From the NCBI GenBank assembly GCA_947591605.1, contig CANQDF010000025.1:1-32429 (forward strand): a stretch of 32,429 bases of DNA, written 5' to 3'. Of the stretch, positions 16,226 through 24,720 are shown piece after piece. The position numbers and the translations under genes are program-made. Positions within the stretch are counted from its first letter, which is position 1. Every line of letters begins with the position of its first letter. This DNA comes from an uncultured Clostridia bacterium. Its GTDB lineage: Bacteria > Bacillota > Clostridia > Lachnospirales > CAG-274. The notes beneath the pieces are model-generated. The model was not told the DNA's origin. It was given only the letters and a program-made list of their open reading frames with translations, and searched no databases.

Positions 16226-16630
16226 ATGTTTCAGGGCAGCTTAAATGTACCTTTAAGTACAAGCGATGTTATTTACGCAGCGATTGCGGCATTTTGTCTT
16301 ACTATGATAATACGCAGCTTTGTGCGTGTACACCGCATAGTAAAGCAGACAATGCAAAATGCGGAATCCGAGCTTTTAACGGGCAAAAACGATATAAAAG
16401 CCGTATTGGAAAGGTGCTATAAAATTTTTCCCGTGGAGAGGTTCAGCTTTCACGGTCAGATCTTTACACGGGGCATGAAGATAAAAATAACCACCCTGCA
16501 GGATAAAATTTTTGAGGGTGAGCTGGTGGGCTTTAACAGCAAAAATATGATATGTATAATGACCTCAAAGCTTATAGTTGCGCATGAGCTGTGCAATATA
16601 CGTGAGATAGTGATGCTTGAGGAGGCGTAA
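16226..16630 (+). CDS. Membrane-anchored small protein of unknown family
   Basis: 134 residues. One membrane helix at about 14-32 (IYAAIAAFCLTMIIRSFV) is followed by a basic stretch, a charged helix (about 40-70), and a C-terminal beta-rich domain (about 75-132). The pattern GMKIKITTLQDKIFEGELV, then MICIMTSKLIVA and NIREIVMLEE, resembles a small five-strand barrel of Sm or SH3 type. This is an impression from strand spacing, not a family match. The membrane helix has no cleavage site, so the domain is probably cytoplasmic. GGGGGAGA precedes the ATG. It is last in the decarboxylase-DUF815 group and is closed by a strong terminator. Confidence 0.72.
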   Translation: MFQGSLNVPLSTSDVIYAAIAAFCLTMIIRSFVRVHRIVKQTMQNAESELLTGKNDIKAVLERCYKIFPVERFSFHGQIFTRGMKIKITTLQDKIFEGELVGFNSKNMICIMTSKLIVAHELCNIREIVMLEEA

Positions 16631-16638
16631 AAATGCTT

Positions 16639-16693
16639 GAAGGAAATGCCGTGCATTTCCTTCTTTTTTTAACCTGCAAGCAGGTTTCTTTTT
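16639..16693 (+). terminator. Tandem terminators after the membrane protein gene
   Basis: First hairpin: GAAGGAAATGC / GCATTTCCTTC, loop CGT, then seven Ts (16639-16670). Second: AACCTGC / GCAGGTT with a short loop, then TCTTTTT (16671-16693). The first shares its core with the terminator after the carD-like gene. Confidence 0.88.
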
Positions 16694-16728
16694 GGCGGAG
16701 GTGTGTTTGCAATTTAAAATATTAATGC

Positions 16729-16757
16729 TTGCTTATGCGCCGCAAATCATTTATAAT
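16729..16757 (+). promoter_or_regulatory. Sigma-A promoter of the ecfA-ecfT-truA group
   Basis: TTGCTT (16729-16734), 17-base spacer, TATAAT (16752-16757). The leader to the ecfA start is about 40 bases, too short for a riboswitch. Confidence 0.78.
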
Positions 16758-16802
16758 TATTATGTGTTATTTTGACCTTGATCAAAGCAAAAAGGTGAAG
16801 CT

Positions 16803-18560
16803 ATGGATTTTATCAAAAGCGACAGCTTGGTTTATGAATATTCTGTTTACAATGAGGCGGAGGCAAAAAACGAAAAACTGCGGGCGCTTGACGGTGTGAG
16901 CATAACCATACCCGAGGGGCAGTTTGTTGCATTGCTCGGACACAACGGATCGGGCAAATCCACCTTTGCAAAGCACATAAATGCGCTGCTTACACCCTCG
17001 GAGGGTGTTATGTATGTAAGGGGCATGGATACCTCGGATACAAAAAATACGTGGCAGATAAGGCAGTCGGCAGGTATGGTCTTTCAAAACCCGGACAATC
17101 AGCTTATAGCCACCGTAGTTGAGGAGGATATAGCCTTCGGGCCCGAAAACCTCGGTATTGAAAGCAGCGAGATACGCAGCAGGGTAAAAAACGCCCTCTT
17201 GTCGGTCAGCATGGAGGAGTTTCGCAAAAGTGCGCCTAATCTCCTCTCGGGAGGACAGAAGCAGAGGATAGCCATAGCGGGTATACTTGCCATGAAGCCC
17301 GGCTGCATAGTGCTTGACGAGCCTACGGCAATGCTTGACCCGGCAGGGCGCAGCGAGGTAATAGAAACCGTTATGCGCCTTAACAGGCAGGAGGGCATAA
17401 CCATTGTGCTTATAACCCACTATATGGAGGAGGCTGCCCTTGCAGACAGGGTAGTTGTTATGGAAAAGGGCAGGGTTGTCATGGATGATGTGCCTAGCAG
17501 GGTATTTTGCGAGGTGGAGCGCATGAAGGAGCTGCGCCTTGACGTACCGCAGGCCACCGAGCTCATGCACAGCCTCAACAAAAAAGGCTTTGCCCTGAAC
17601 AGGCAGGTGCTCACGGTTGACGAGGCGGTGGACGAGCTTATTAGGCACGGCTTTAAGGGTGACATGAACGATACGGATATAGTGCGGGAGGAAAAGGAGT
17701 ACCAAAAAAGGGAAAATATAATAGAGGTAAAGGAGCTTACCCATATTTACGGCAGACAGTCCGCCTTTGAGAGAGTGGCTCTGAAGGATGTCAGCCTTGA
17801 AATAGGCAGGGGTGAGTTTATAGGCCTTATAGGGCATACAGGCTCGGGCAAAAGCACGCTTATACAGCACTTTAACGGGCTTGCAAAGCCCGACAGCGGC
17901 GTTGTGCTGGTGGACGGCACGAATATAAATGCCGATAAAAGGGAGCTTGCTTCCGTAAGGCAAAAGGTCGGGCTGGTATTTCAGTACCCCGAGCATCAGC
18001 TTTTTGAGGCGACCGTATACAAGGACGTTGCTTTCGGCCCGCACAATCAGGGCTATTCGGGAGAGGAGCTGGACAAGCTTGTAAGGGAGAGCCTTGCTCT
18101 TGTGGATATAGACGAGAGCTTTTACGAAAAATCGCCCTTTGAGCTTTCGGGAGGTCAAAAAAGACGTGTTGCGATAGCGGGTGTGCTTGCCATGAAGCCG
18201 CAGGTGCTTGTGCTTGACGAGCCGGCAGCAGGGCTTGACCCGTACTCCCGTGAGGAGATACTCGGCAGCATAAGCCTTATGCACAAAAAGCTTGGTATAA
18301 CGGTTGTGCTGGTTTCGCATTCCATGGAGGATATATCACGCTTTGCCGACAGGATACTCGTTATGAACGGGGGCAGGGCAGAGATGTTTGATACGGTCAA
18401 AAATGTGTTTTTAAGGACAAAAAGGCTGGAGGAGATAGGTCTTGCCGCTCCGCAGATAAGCCTTATTATGGACAGGCTCTGCGATAAAGGCATAGCCTTG
18501 CCCACGGATGTTTATACCGTGGACGAAGCGGCGGATATATTGAGCAGGGTTTTGAGGTGA
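16803..18560 (+). CDS. ecfA: ECF transporter ATPase, EcfA1-EcfA2 fused in one chain
   Basis: 585 residues with two complete ABC ATPase domains. Domain 1: Walker [10 protein letters not shown] (46-54), signature LSGGQ (148-152), Walker [12 protein letters not shown]. Domain 2 begins near residue 305 ([14 protein letters not shown]): Walker [10 protein letters not shown] (344-352), signature LSGGQ (448-452), Walker [12 protein letters not shown]. Each half also has the EcfA-type C-terminal tail ([16 protein letters not shown]) that docks on EcfT. In most Firmicutes these are two genes. With EcfT the chain powers vitamin or metal uptake through exchangeable S subunits, none of which is encoded here. 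The join of the two halves is a charged linker (about 285-303). The reading frame runs without a stop. ecfT starts 4 bases after the stop. Confidence 0.95.
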   Translation: MDFIKSDSLVYEYSVYNEAEAKNEKLRALDGVSITIPEGQFVALLGHNGSGKSTFAKHINALLTPSEGVMYVRGMDTSDTKNTWQIRQSAGMVFQNPDNQLIATVVEEDIAFGPENLGIESSEIRSRVKNALLSVSMEEFRKSAPNLLSGGQKQRIAIAGILAMKPGCIVLDEPTAMLDPAGRSEVIETVMRLNRQEGITIVLITHYMEEAALADRVVVMEKGRVVMDDVPSRVFCEVERMKELRLDVPQATELMHSLNKKGFALNRQVLTVDEAVDELIRHGFKGDMNDTDIVREEKEYQKRENIIEVKELTHIYGRQSAFERVALKDVSLEIGRGEFIGLIGHTGSGKSTLIQHFNGLAKPDSGVVLVDGTNINADKRELASVRQKVGLVFQYPEHQLFEATVYKDVAFGPHNQGYSGEELDKLVRESLALVDIDESFYEKSPFELSGGQKRRVAIAGVLAMKPQVLVLDEPAAGLDPYSREEILGSISLMHKKLGITVVLVSHSMEDISRFADRILVMNGGRAEMFDTVKNVFLRTKRLEEIGLAAPQISLIMDRLCDKGIALPTDVYTVDEAADILSRVLR

Positions 18561-18564
18561 GGAT

Positions 18565-19365
18565 ATGAACATTACTATCGGTCAGTATTACCCGGTGGAT
18601 TCGCCTATACACAGGCTTGACGCAAGGACTAAGATAATTGCCGTGCTGCTTTACATAATAGGGCTTTTTGCTGCCGGAGGCGCTGCAGGCTATGCCTTGG
18701 CGTTTTTACTGCTTGCGGCGGCGGCATGCCTTTCAAACGTGCCTCTGCGCCTTATGCTCAGCGGGCTTAAGGGCATAATTGCAATTATCCTGTTTACGGT
18801 TGCGCTTAACCTTTTTTTCACAAGGCAGGGCAATATTGTCTTACAGCTTGGTGTTTTAAAAATTACGGATTTCGGCATACTGCTTTGCGTTAAGATGGCT
18901 GTGCGCCTTGTTATGCTTATTGTGGCGTCGTCGGTGCTTACGCTTACCACCTCGCCCATAGAGCTTACAGTGGGTATGGAGTATCTTTTAAAGCCTTTTA
19001 AAAAGATAGGTGTGCCTGCCCATGAAATTTCCATGATGATGTCGATCGCATTGAGATTTATACCCACGCTTATCGAGGAGCTGGATAAAATAAAAAAGGC
19101 GCAGACCGCAAGAGGGGCTGTGTTTGATACAGGCAGTATTGCCCAAAGGGCAAAAAGCCTGCTGCCTTTGCTTGTGCCGCTGTTTGTTTCGGCATTCAGG
19201 CGTGCAGACGAGCTTGCAATGGCTATGGAGGCACGCTGCTACAGGGGCGATGTAAACCGTACACGCATGAACGAGCCAAAGCTCTGCGGCGTGGATTACT
19301 TTACGCTTGTATTGTTTGCGCTGTTTGCCGCCGCCGCATTTTTGCTAAGGACGAGGGGGCTGTGA
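18565..19365 (+). CDS. ecfT: ECF transporter transmembrane subunit EcfT
   Basis: 266 residues. It opens with the family segment GQYYPVDSPIHRLDARTKI, has membrane segments at roughly 25-60, 65-85, 100-125 and the extreme C-terminus, and carries the two coupling motifs contacted by the ATPases: KAQTARGAVFDTG and MEARCYRGDVNRTRM (Ala-Arg-Gly and Ala-Arg-Cys). It links the ATPase pair to S components. GTGAGG lies just upstream. truA follows one base after the stop; the ecf-truA linkage is standard in Firmicutes. Confidence 0.95.
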   Translation: MNITIGQYYPVDSPIHRLDARTKIIAVLLYIIGLFAAGGAAGYALAFLLLAAAACLSNVPLRLMLSGLKGIIAIILFTVALNLFFTRQGNIVLQLGVLKITDFGILLCVKMAVRLVMLIVASSVLTLTTSPIELTVGMEYLLKPFKKIGVPAHEISMMMSIALRFIPTLIEELDKIKKAQTARGAVFDTGSIAQRAKSLLPLLVPLFVSAFRRADELAMAMEARCYRGDVNRTRMNEPKLCGVDYFTLVLFALFAAAAFLLRTRGL

Positions 19366-19366
19366 T

Positions 19367-20110
19367 ATGAGGGTATTGCTTACGGTCGCCTACGACGGCA
19401 GCGGCTATTACGGCTGGCAAAGACAAAAGGGGTTTGTTACGGTGCAGCAGAGGCTGGAGGAGGCGCTTTCGGCTCTGCTTAAAAGGGAGATCACCGTAAG
19501 AGGCTCAAGCCGCACCGATACCGGGGTGCATGCCCTTGGACAGAGGGCTGTATTTACCGACGAACATATGACAATACCTGTGGAAAAGCTGCCCTATGCG
19601 GTAAACAGCTTTCTGCCGCAGGACATAACGGTTACGGGCGCTGTAGCTGTAAGCGACGGTTTTCATCCGCAGTACAGTGTTGCGGATAAGACCTACGAAT
19701 ATAAAATATTGAATGCGGATTTCAGAAATCCGCTGCTTAACCGATATACGGAGCATATCAGACCAAGGCTCGACATTGACGCCATGAAAAGGGCATGCCC
19801 TTATTTTATAGGCGAGCATGACTTCAAGGCGTTCTGTGCCTCCGGCGCATCGTCAAAAACAACGGTAAGGACTGTTTACAGCCTTGAAACGGAAAAAAAC
19901 GGTGATATAATTACCATAAGGATAAACGGAAACGGATTTTTGTACAACATGGTCAGGATAGTTGCAGGCACACTGGTATATGTGGGGCTGGGCAAGCTGT
20001 CCTGCGAGGATATAGGGGATATAATACTTTCCCGTGACAGGACAAGAGCAGGCAAAACGCTCTCACCCAACGGCCTGACACTTATTGGCATAAGGATGAA
20101 GGAATTTTAG
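19367..20110 (+). CDS. truA: tRNA pseudouridine(38-40) synthase
   Basis: 247 residues. The catalytic motif is SSRTDTGVHALGQ with Asp51. YGWQRQ near the N-terminus and NGFLYNMVRIVAGTLVYVG near the C-terminus are typical. It isomerises uridines in the anticodon arm of many tRNAs. Its start is one base after the ecfT stop and its ribosome binding site (GAGGGGG) lies inside ecfT. In many Firmicutes rplM-rpsI follow truA; here mltG comes next after 88 bases. Confidence 0.97.
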   Translation: MRVLLTVAYDGSGYYGWQRQKGFVTVQQRLEEALSALLKREITVRGSSRTDTGVHALGQRAVFTDEHMTIPVEKLPYAVNSFLPQDITVTGAVAVSDGFHPQYSVADKTYEYKILNADFRNPLLNRYTEHIRPRLDIDAMKRACPYFIGEHDFKAFCASGASSKTTVRTVYSLETEKNGDIITIRINGNGFLYNMVRIVAGTLVYVGLGKLSCEDIGDIILSRDRTRAGKTLSPNGLTLIGIRMKEF

Positions 20111-20123
20111 CGAAAGGACAAAT

Positions 20124-20160
20124 GCAGACACATAATGCTTCATCCGTATACGATGTCTGC
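20124..20160 (+). other. Inverted repeat in the truA-mltG gap
   Basis: GCAGACA (20124-20130) and TGTCTGC (20154-20160) could form a stem with a 23-base loop. There is no T-run after it, so it is not an obvious terminator. It might be an mRNA processing or regulatory hairpin. Confidence 0.3.
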
Positions 20161-20198
20161 GCTTAGGATAGTACTTATCTTAAATATGGTGGCGAAAA

Positions 20199-21275
20199 AT
20201 GAAAAACAATGACGAAAAAAAGCCAAAAACGGGCTTGATAATTTTAATATGTACCCTTGCCGTTATTCTGGGCGGCGCCGCATTCGGCTACTCAAAGTAC
20301 AAGCAGTTTACCTCTCATGAGGTAAACAGGGCGCAAAGGCGGGGCGAGCCTCAGACGGATATAACGCTTACCGTAGAGGACGGTTCAAGCGTGAGGGATA
20401 TAGCCGCACTTCTGGAGGAAAAGGGCGTTATAGACAACAGCCTTCAGTTTGTATACCTCTGCAAAAAGGAGGGAGAGGGTGCAAACTTTCAGCCCGGAGA
20501 GTATGTTTTTAACAATTATATGAGTTTTGAGGACGTATGTGACGTGCTTGAAAGCGGTCGTGTGGACGATAACCAGATAAAGGTGACCATAAAAGAGGGA
20601 GCATGGATAACGGAAATAGCTTCACAGCTTGAACAGGCCGGGCTTTGCAGCTCGGACGAGTTTATGGAGGCATGTAACAGCAGGGATTACGATTACGATT
20701 TTGTTGCGGCAATACCGGATAGGGAAAACCTTCTGGAGGGATACCTCTTCCCCGATACATATTATTTTTCAACGGATATGACGGCACATGATATAGTTGA
20801 CAGGATGCTTTCACGCTTTGACGAGATATTTGATGTATCCCTTAAGGGCGGGGCGCAGCTTAACAATATTACCGTAGACGAGGCTGTAATAATGGCTTCG
20901 CTTATAGAGAGCGAGGCAAGGTATCCCGATGACAGGAGCAAGATATCCTCTGTTATCTACAACCGTCTGGATGAGGGTATGAGGCTCCAAATGGATGCAT
21001 CGGTGCTGTATGCACTCGGCGAAAAGAGGGAAAGATTGCTTTACGAGGATCTCGATGTGGAGGAGGAACACAACACATACTATGTTGACGGCCTGCCCAT
21101 AGGCCCTATCGGCAACCCCGGCAAGGCATGCCTTGAGGCTGCGGTGGCGCCTGCGGAAAGCAATTATCTGTACTATGTTGTTGAAAATCAGGAAACGGGA
21201 GAGCATTACTTCACAAACGATTATAACGATTTTATAAATGCAAGCAACCGTTACAAGCAGACGCTTGATCAATGA
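20199..21275 (+). CDS. mltG: Endolytic murein transglycosylase MltG (YceG-like)
   Basis: 358 residues. One N-terminal membrane helix (11-30), then a LysM-like subdomain (about 52-125) and the catalytic YceG domain. MASLIESEARYP followed by VIYNRLDEGMRLQMDASVLYALG matches the active-site region; Glu237 aligns with the E. coli catalytic Glu218. The enzyme cuts nascent peptidoglycan strands and ends their growth at the membrane. GGTGG lies 8 bases upstream of the ATG. The order mltG-trmR-trhP equals yrrL-yrrM-yrrN/O of Bacillus subtilis. Confidence 0.95.
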   Translation: MKNNDEKKPKTGLIILICTLAVILGGAAFGYSKYKQFTSHEVNRAQRRGEPQTDITLTVEDGSSVRDIAALLEEKGVIDNSLQFVYLCKKEGEGANFQPGEYVFNNYMSFEDVCDVLESGRVDDNQIKVTIKEGAWITEIASQLEQAGLCSSDEFMEACNSRDYDYDFVAAIPDRENLLEGYLFPDTYYFSTDMTAHDIVDRMLSRFDEIFDVSLKGGAQLNNITVDEAVIMASLIESEARYPDDRSKISSVIYNRLDEGMRLQMDASVLYALGEKRERLLYEDLDVEEEHNTYYVDGLPIGPIGNPGKACLEAAVAPAESNYLYYVVENQETGEHYFTNDYNDFINASNRYKQTLDQ

Positions 21276-21283
21276 GGTAAAAT

Positions 21284-21928
21284 ATGAGTCTTGTAGATAA
21301 GTCACTTGCGGATTATATTGAAAATATACAGCCGCTTTGCGGCGGTGAGCTGGGCAAGCTGCAAAGGCAGGCATACGAAGAGGGCTTGCCTATAATACCT
21401 AACGATGTTGCAAGGCTGATGTCCGTGCTGCTCGGTATCATGCAGCCAAAAAGGATACTGGAGATAGGCATGGCGGTAGGCTTTTCGTCAATATTTATGT
21501 CGGGCTTTCTTGCCGAGGGCGGCAGCATTACGACCATTGACCGCTACCCATATATGATAGAAAGGGCAAGGGACAATTTTAAAAGGTTCGGCAAGGAGGA
21601 TACCATAAAGCTGATCGTAGGCGATGCGGCAGAGGTGATACGGGAGCTGGACGAGGAGTTTGATGTGGTGTTTCTGGATGCGGCAAAGGGGCAGTATATA
21701 AATTTTCTGCCCGATATTGTAAGGCTGACAAGAAAGGGCGGCCTTATAATAGCGGACGATGTGCTTCAGGACGGCAGGGTCGCAAGGGAAAGGCTCGATG
21801 TGCCAAGGCGCCAGCGTACCACGCATACAAGGCTTAACGAATTTTTGGACCGTATAAGCACGGACAAAGGCTTAAGGAGCAGCATACTCACCGTGGGTGA
21901 CGGAGTTGCTCTTATACAGAAGCTTTAA
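21284..21928 (+). CDS. trmR: tRNA 5-hydroxyuridine-34 methyltransferase, O-methyltransferase family
   Basis: 214 residues, class I SAM-dependent fold of O-methyltransferase family 3. ILEIGMAVGFSSIFM is the SAM-binding motif I, TTIDRYPYMIERAR supplies the acidic ribose contact, and DVVFLDAAKGQYINFLPDI with ADDVLQDGR the metal/catalytic region. In B. subtilis the positional equivalent YrrM is TrmR, which converts ho5U34 to mo5U34 in tRNA. Assignment rests on fold plus its place between mltG and the U32 gene; by sequence alone it could be another small-molecule O-methyltransferase. GAGG overlaps the mltG stop. Confidence 0.85.
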   Translation: MSLVDKSLADYIENIQPLCGGELGKLQRQAYEEGLPIIPNDVARLMSVLLGIMQPKRILEIGMAVGFSSIFMSGFLAEGGSITTIDRYPYMIERARDNFKRFGKEDTIKLIVGDAAEVIRELDEEFDVVFLDAAKGQYINFLPDIVRLTRKGGLIIADDVLQDGRVARERLDVPRRQRTTHTRLNEFLDRISTDKGLRSSILTVGDGVALIQKL

Positions 21929-21945
21929 GATACCGAGGTGAAACC

Positions 21946-23187
21946 ATGGATAAAAAAATAGAGCTGCTTGCACCGGCAGGCGACCTTGAAAAGCTTAAAA
22001 CCGCCGTTATATACGGGGCGGATGCGGTATATATGGGCGGCACAAGCTTCAGCCTGCGGGCAAAAGCAAAAAATTTTGACAGGGAACAGATGGAGGAGGG
22101 CATAAGCTTTGCCCACAGCCATGGGGCAAAGGTGTATATTACCTGCAATATTTTTGCCCATGACGAGGATTTTGAAAAACTGCCCGCATACCTTGAGGAG
22201 ATCTGTTCTCTCGGCGCCGATGCGGTGCTTGTTGCCGACCCGGGCGTGTTTGCGCTTGCAAGAAAAACGGTGCCCGAGCTGGATGTGCATATAAGCACAC
22301 AGGCAAACAACACAAATTATCATTCCGCCCTTTTCTGGAAGGAGCTTGGAGCAAAACGCATAGTTATGGCAAGGGAGCTGTCCCTGCGTGAGATAGCCCA
22401 TATATCGGAAAATATACCTAACGGGCTTGAAATTGAGGCATTTGTGCATGGCGCAATGTGTATATCCTATTCGGGCAGATGTCTTTTGAGCAATTACCTT
22501 ACGGGCAGGGATGCAAACGGGGGCGCCTGTTCTCATCCGTGCCGCTGGAAGTACTATGTTGCCGAGGAAACACGCCCCGGAGAGTATATGCCCGTAGCCG
22601 AGGAGGACAGAGGCACCTATATTTTCAACTCAAAGGATCTTTGTATGATAGACCATATACCGGAGCTTATAAATGCGGGTATTTCAAGCCTTAAAATAGA
22701 GGGCAGGATAAAAACCTCGTTTTATACGGCAACGGTCGTACGTGCATACAGGGAGGCGATCGACGATTACCTTGCTTCCCCCGAGCTTTATGAAAGCAAA
22801 AAGGACTATTATAAGGCAGAGGCGGCAAAGGCAAGCTACCGAGGCTTTACAACGGGTTTTTACTTTGGCAAGCCCAATGCGGAGAGCCAGATATACACAA
22901 CAAGCGCCTATATACGCACCTATGATTTTATAGGCATGGTAAAGGGCTACGATGAGCATACGGGCTATGCGCTTATTGAGCAGCGCAACAGGTTTGAAGA
23001 GGGCGACGAGGTAGAGTTTATGTCACCGTCGGGCATAAGCATACAAACCATAGGGGAAATGTATACGCTTGACGGCGAGAGGGTAAGCTGCGCCCCTCAT
23101 CCTCAGCAGCTTTTAAGGATAAAGGTAAATGCTCCCTTAAAGGAGTTTGATATGATGCGCAGAAAAATTACGGATATAAAGGAGTGA
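21946..23187 (+). CDS. trhP: U32-family tRNA hydroxylation protein TrhP
   Basis: 413 residues with the peptidase U32 signature. ELLAPAGDLEKLKTAVIYGADAVYMGG opens the barrel; the U32 core is EAFVHGAMCISYSGRCLLSNYLTGRD, then GGACSHPCRWKY. The cysteines around 172-205 are those expected to bind an Fe-S cluster. In E. coli and Bacillus, TrhP proteins make ho5U34 on tRNAs using prephenate. Bacillus has a trhP1-trhP2 pair in this position; only one gene is present here. GAGGTG precedes the ATG. The subtilase gene overlaps the end of its reading frame region. Confidence 0.9.
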   Translation: MDKKIELLAPAGDLEKLKTAVIYGADAVYMGGTSFSLRAKAKNFDREQMEEGISFAHSHGAKVYITCNIFAHDEDFEKLPAYLEEICSLGADAVLVADPGVFALARKTVPELDVHISTQANNTNYHSALFWKELGAKRIVMARELSLREIAHISENIPNGLEIEAFVHGAMCISYSGRCLLSNYLTGRDANGGACSHPCRWKYYVAEETRPGEYMPVAEEDRGTYIFNSKDLCMIDHIPELINAGISSLKIEGRIKTSFYTATVVRAYREAIDDYLASPELYESKKDYYKAEAAKASYRGFTTGFYFGKPNAESQIYTTSAYIRTYDFIGMVKGYDEHTGYALIEQRNRFEEGDEVEFMSPSGISIQTIGEMYTLDGERVSCAPHPQQLLRIKVNAPLKEFDMMRRKITDIKE

Positions 23188-23192
23188 ATGCT

Positions 23193-24641
23193 TTGAAAAG
23201 GTTTTTGTTTTGTCTTGCTTTGGTATTGTCGGTATCGGCTGTCCCCGTTTTTGCCTCGGACTATATAATAACGTCCCGTGAGGGAGCGGATCTGTCCGCT
23301 TATCCCGCAAAGCCCCTTATTGAGGAGGCAGGCATTTACATTACCGATAAAAAAACCGCAGACGAGCTGTATTCAAAGGGTATAGCGGTAAGCGTTGAGG
23401 AGAATGCTAAGCTGGAAATACCCGATGATACGGTAGCTTACGGGGAAGAGGCACAAAACACGGTTTCCGCATATGCCGACGGCTACAACGATGCCTACTA
23501 TGCTCAGGAGATATATTTTGACAGCCTTAAGATAAAGGAATACACGGATACCTATAAGCCGGACGGCAAGGTGCGCATAGCCGTGATAGACAGCGGCGTC
23601 AACCGCAGCCATATTGATTTTGCATCCTCTGACATAGAGGAGGGCTATAATTTTGTGCTCGGTTCAACGGATACTGCCGATAACATAGGTCACGGCACAA
23701 AGGTAACAAGCCTGATCGCCGCAGGAGCAAATGACGGTGTGGGTGTTGCGGGCATTGCTCCCCATGCAACCATAGTTCCGCTTGTGGTCATCACAAGTGT
23801 AAACGGAAAGACATCGGGCAGCACATCGGATGTGATACTTGCCATAAAGGCTGCGGCTGACCAATACGGCTGCAGGATAATAAATGTTTCGGTGGGCTCC
23901 GACGAGGACGGAGAGGCGCTTGGCGAGGCTGTGAAGTACGCATCGGAAAAGGGCGTTATAGTTATAGCGGCAGCGGGCAATGACGGCAGAAAAACGGACG
24001 GTTCCGAGAACAGGCTCAATTACCCTGCTTCATGTCCGGGTGCAATAAGTGTCGGGGCAACCGATAACAAAAACAACAGGGCGGAATATTCGCAAAAAAA
24101 CAACAGGATAGATATTGCGGCATTCGGAGGCAGCCTTACCATGCCTTCCAACACGGGTGTAAACAAGTATTCAAGTGCAAGCGGCACCTCGTTTTCGGCA
24201 CCCGTTATTACGGGTATGACAGCGCTTTTTGTTTCAAACCATCCGGATATTACTCCGGAGGAATACAAGCGCATATTAAAGGGTGCGGCTGTTGATATAG
24301 GCGTAAGCGGAGCCGGAGATTTTATGGGTGCGGGTATGCCCGACTGCATGGCTATGGAACGTATGTACGGCGATAAAAATACGGCTTTTATATCGCCTGC
24401 TTACGAAAACGCGGGTACAAGGAACATAAAAATATGCTCCGACGGCAGTACGGAAAAGGCAATTCTTGCGGCGGTGTCGGTTGAGGACGGCACAATGACG
24501 CAATTCAAATTAAGCGATATAGCCTTTGACGGAGAGGGCTTGGCATACATAGAGGACACGCCGTCCGACAAGCCTGTGAGGTATTTTGTTCTGGACAGTA
24601 TGGAAACCTTGAAAAGCCTGTCGGCATTGTACGAATATTAA
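23193..24641 (+). CDS. Secreted subtilisin-like serine protease (S8)
   Basis: 482 residues from the proposed TTG start. AAAGGAG lies 8 bases before TTG, while the in-frame GTG at 23184 would overlap that site. From TTG the signal peptide is typical: MKRF, a hydrophobic core, then PVFAS-DY. A propeptide-like region runs to about 100. The catalytic triad is intact: Asp133 in VIDSGVN, His167 in GHGTKV, Ser333 in SGTSFSAP, with the oxyanion Asn263 in AAAGND. The C-terminal 100 residues after DFMGAGMPDCMAMERM are a small beta-rich domain that I do not recognise. No membrane or wall anchor is seen, so the protein is probably released. It sits at the end of the mltG-trmR-trhP group. Confidence 0.92.
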   Translation: MKRFLFCLALVLSVSAVPVFASDYIITSREGADLSAYPAKPLIEEAGIYITDKKTADELYSKGIAVSVEENAKLEIPDDTVAYGEEAQNTVSAYADGYNDAYYAQEIYFDSLKIKEYTDTYKPDGKVRIAVIDSGVNRSHIDFASSDIEEGYNFVLGSTDTADNIGHGTKVTSLIAAGANDGVGVAGIAPHATIVPLVVITSVNGKTSGSTSDVILAIKAAADQYGCRIINVSVGSDEDGEALGEAVKYASEKGVIVIAAAGNDGRKTDGSENRLNYPASCPGAISVGATDNKNNRAEYSQKNNRIDIAAFGGSLTMPSNTGVNKYSSASGTSFSAPVITGMTALFVSNHPDITPEEYKRILKGAAVDIGVSGAGDFMGAGMPDCMAMERMYGDKNTAFISPAYENAGTRNIKICSDGSTEKAILAAVSVEDGTMTQFKLSDIAFDGEGLAYIEDTPSDKPVRYFVLDSMETLKSLSALYEY

Positions 24642-24657
24642 ATTTACATTTAACATA

Positions 24658-24686
24658 TTGATTTTTGATGCTGAAATGTGTAAAAT
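24658..24686 (+). promoter_or_regulatory. Sigma-A promoter of the SLH protein gene
   Basis: TTGATT (24658-24663), 17-base spacer, TAAAAT (24681-24686). A second TATAAT at 24694-24699 lacks a matched -35. CGGAGG lies 9 bases before the ATG. Confidence 0.7.
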
Positions 24687-24720
24687 ACATATGTATAATT
24701 AATTACGGAGGTATAATTTA

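Noticed and set aside
16144..16422. A 92-codon plus-strand frame overlapping the end of DUF815 and the start of the membrane protein gene
   Set aside because: No ribosome binding site, and both overlapped genes have better starts and recognisable features.
13516..16630. Defence island built on the DUF815 ATPase
   Set aside because: Neighbours are a metabolic enzyme and a small membrane protein; there are no nucleases, methylases or other defence partners.
16782..18320. A 512-codon open frame opposite the fused ecfA gene
   Set aside because: It is the mirror of a high-confidence ABC ATPase gene. Its translation shows no domain, and it arises because the codons used on the coding strand rarely give stops in that antisense frame.
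23184..23192. GTG start for the subtilase
   Set aside because: It would overlap the only ribosome binding site. TTG nine bases later has correct spacing and begins a typical signal peptide.
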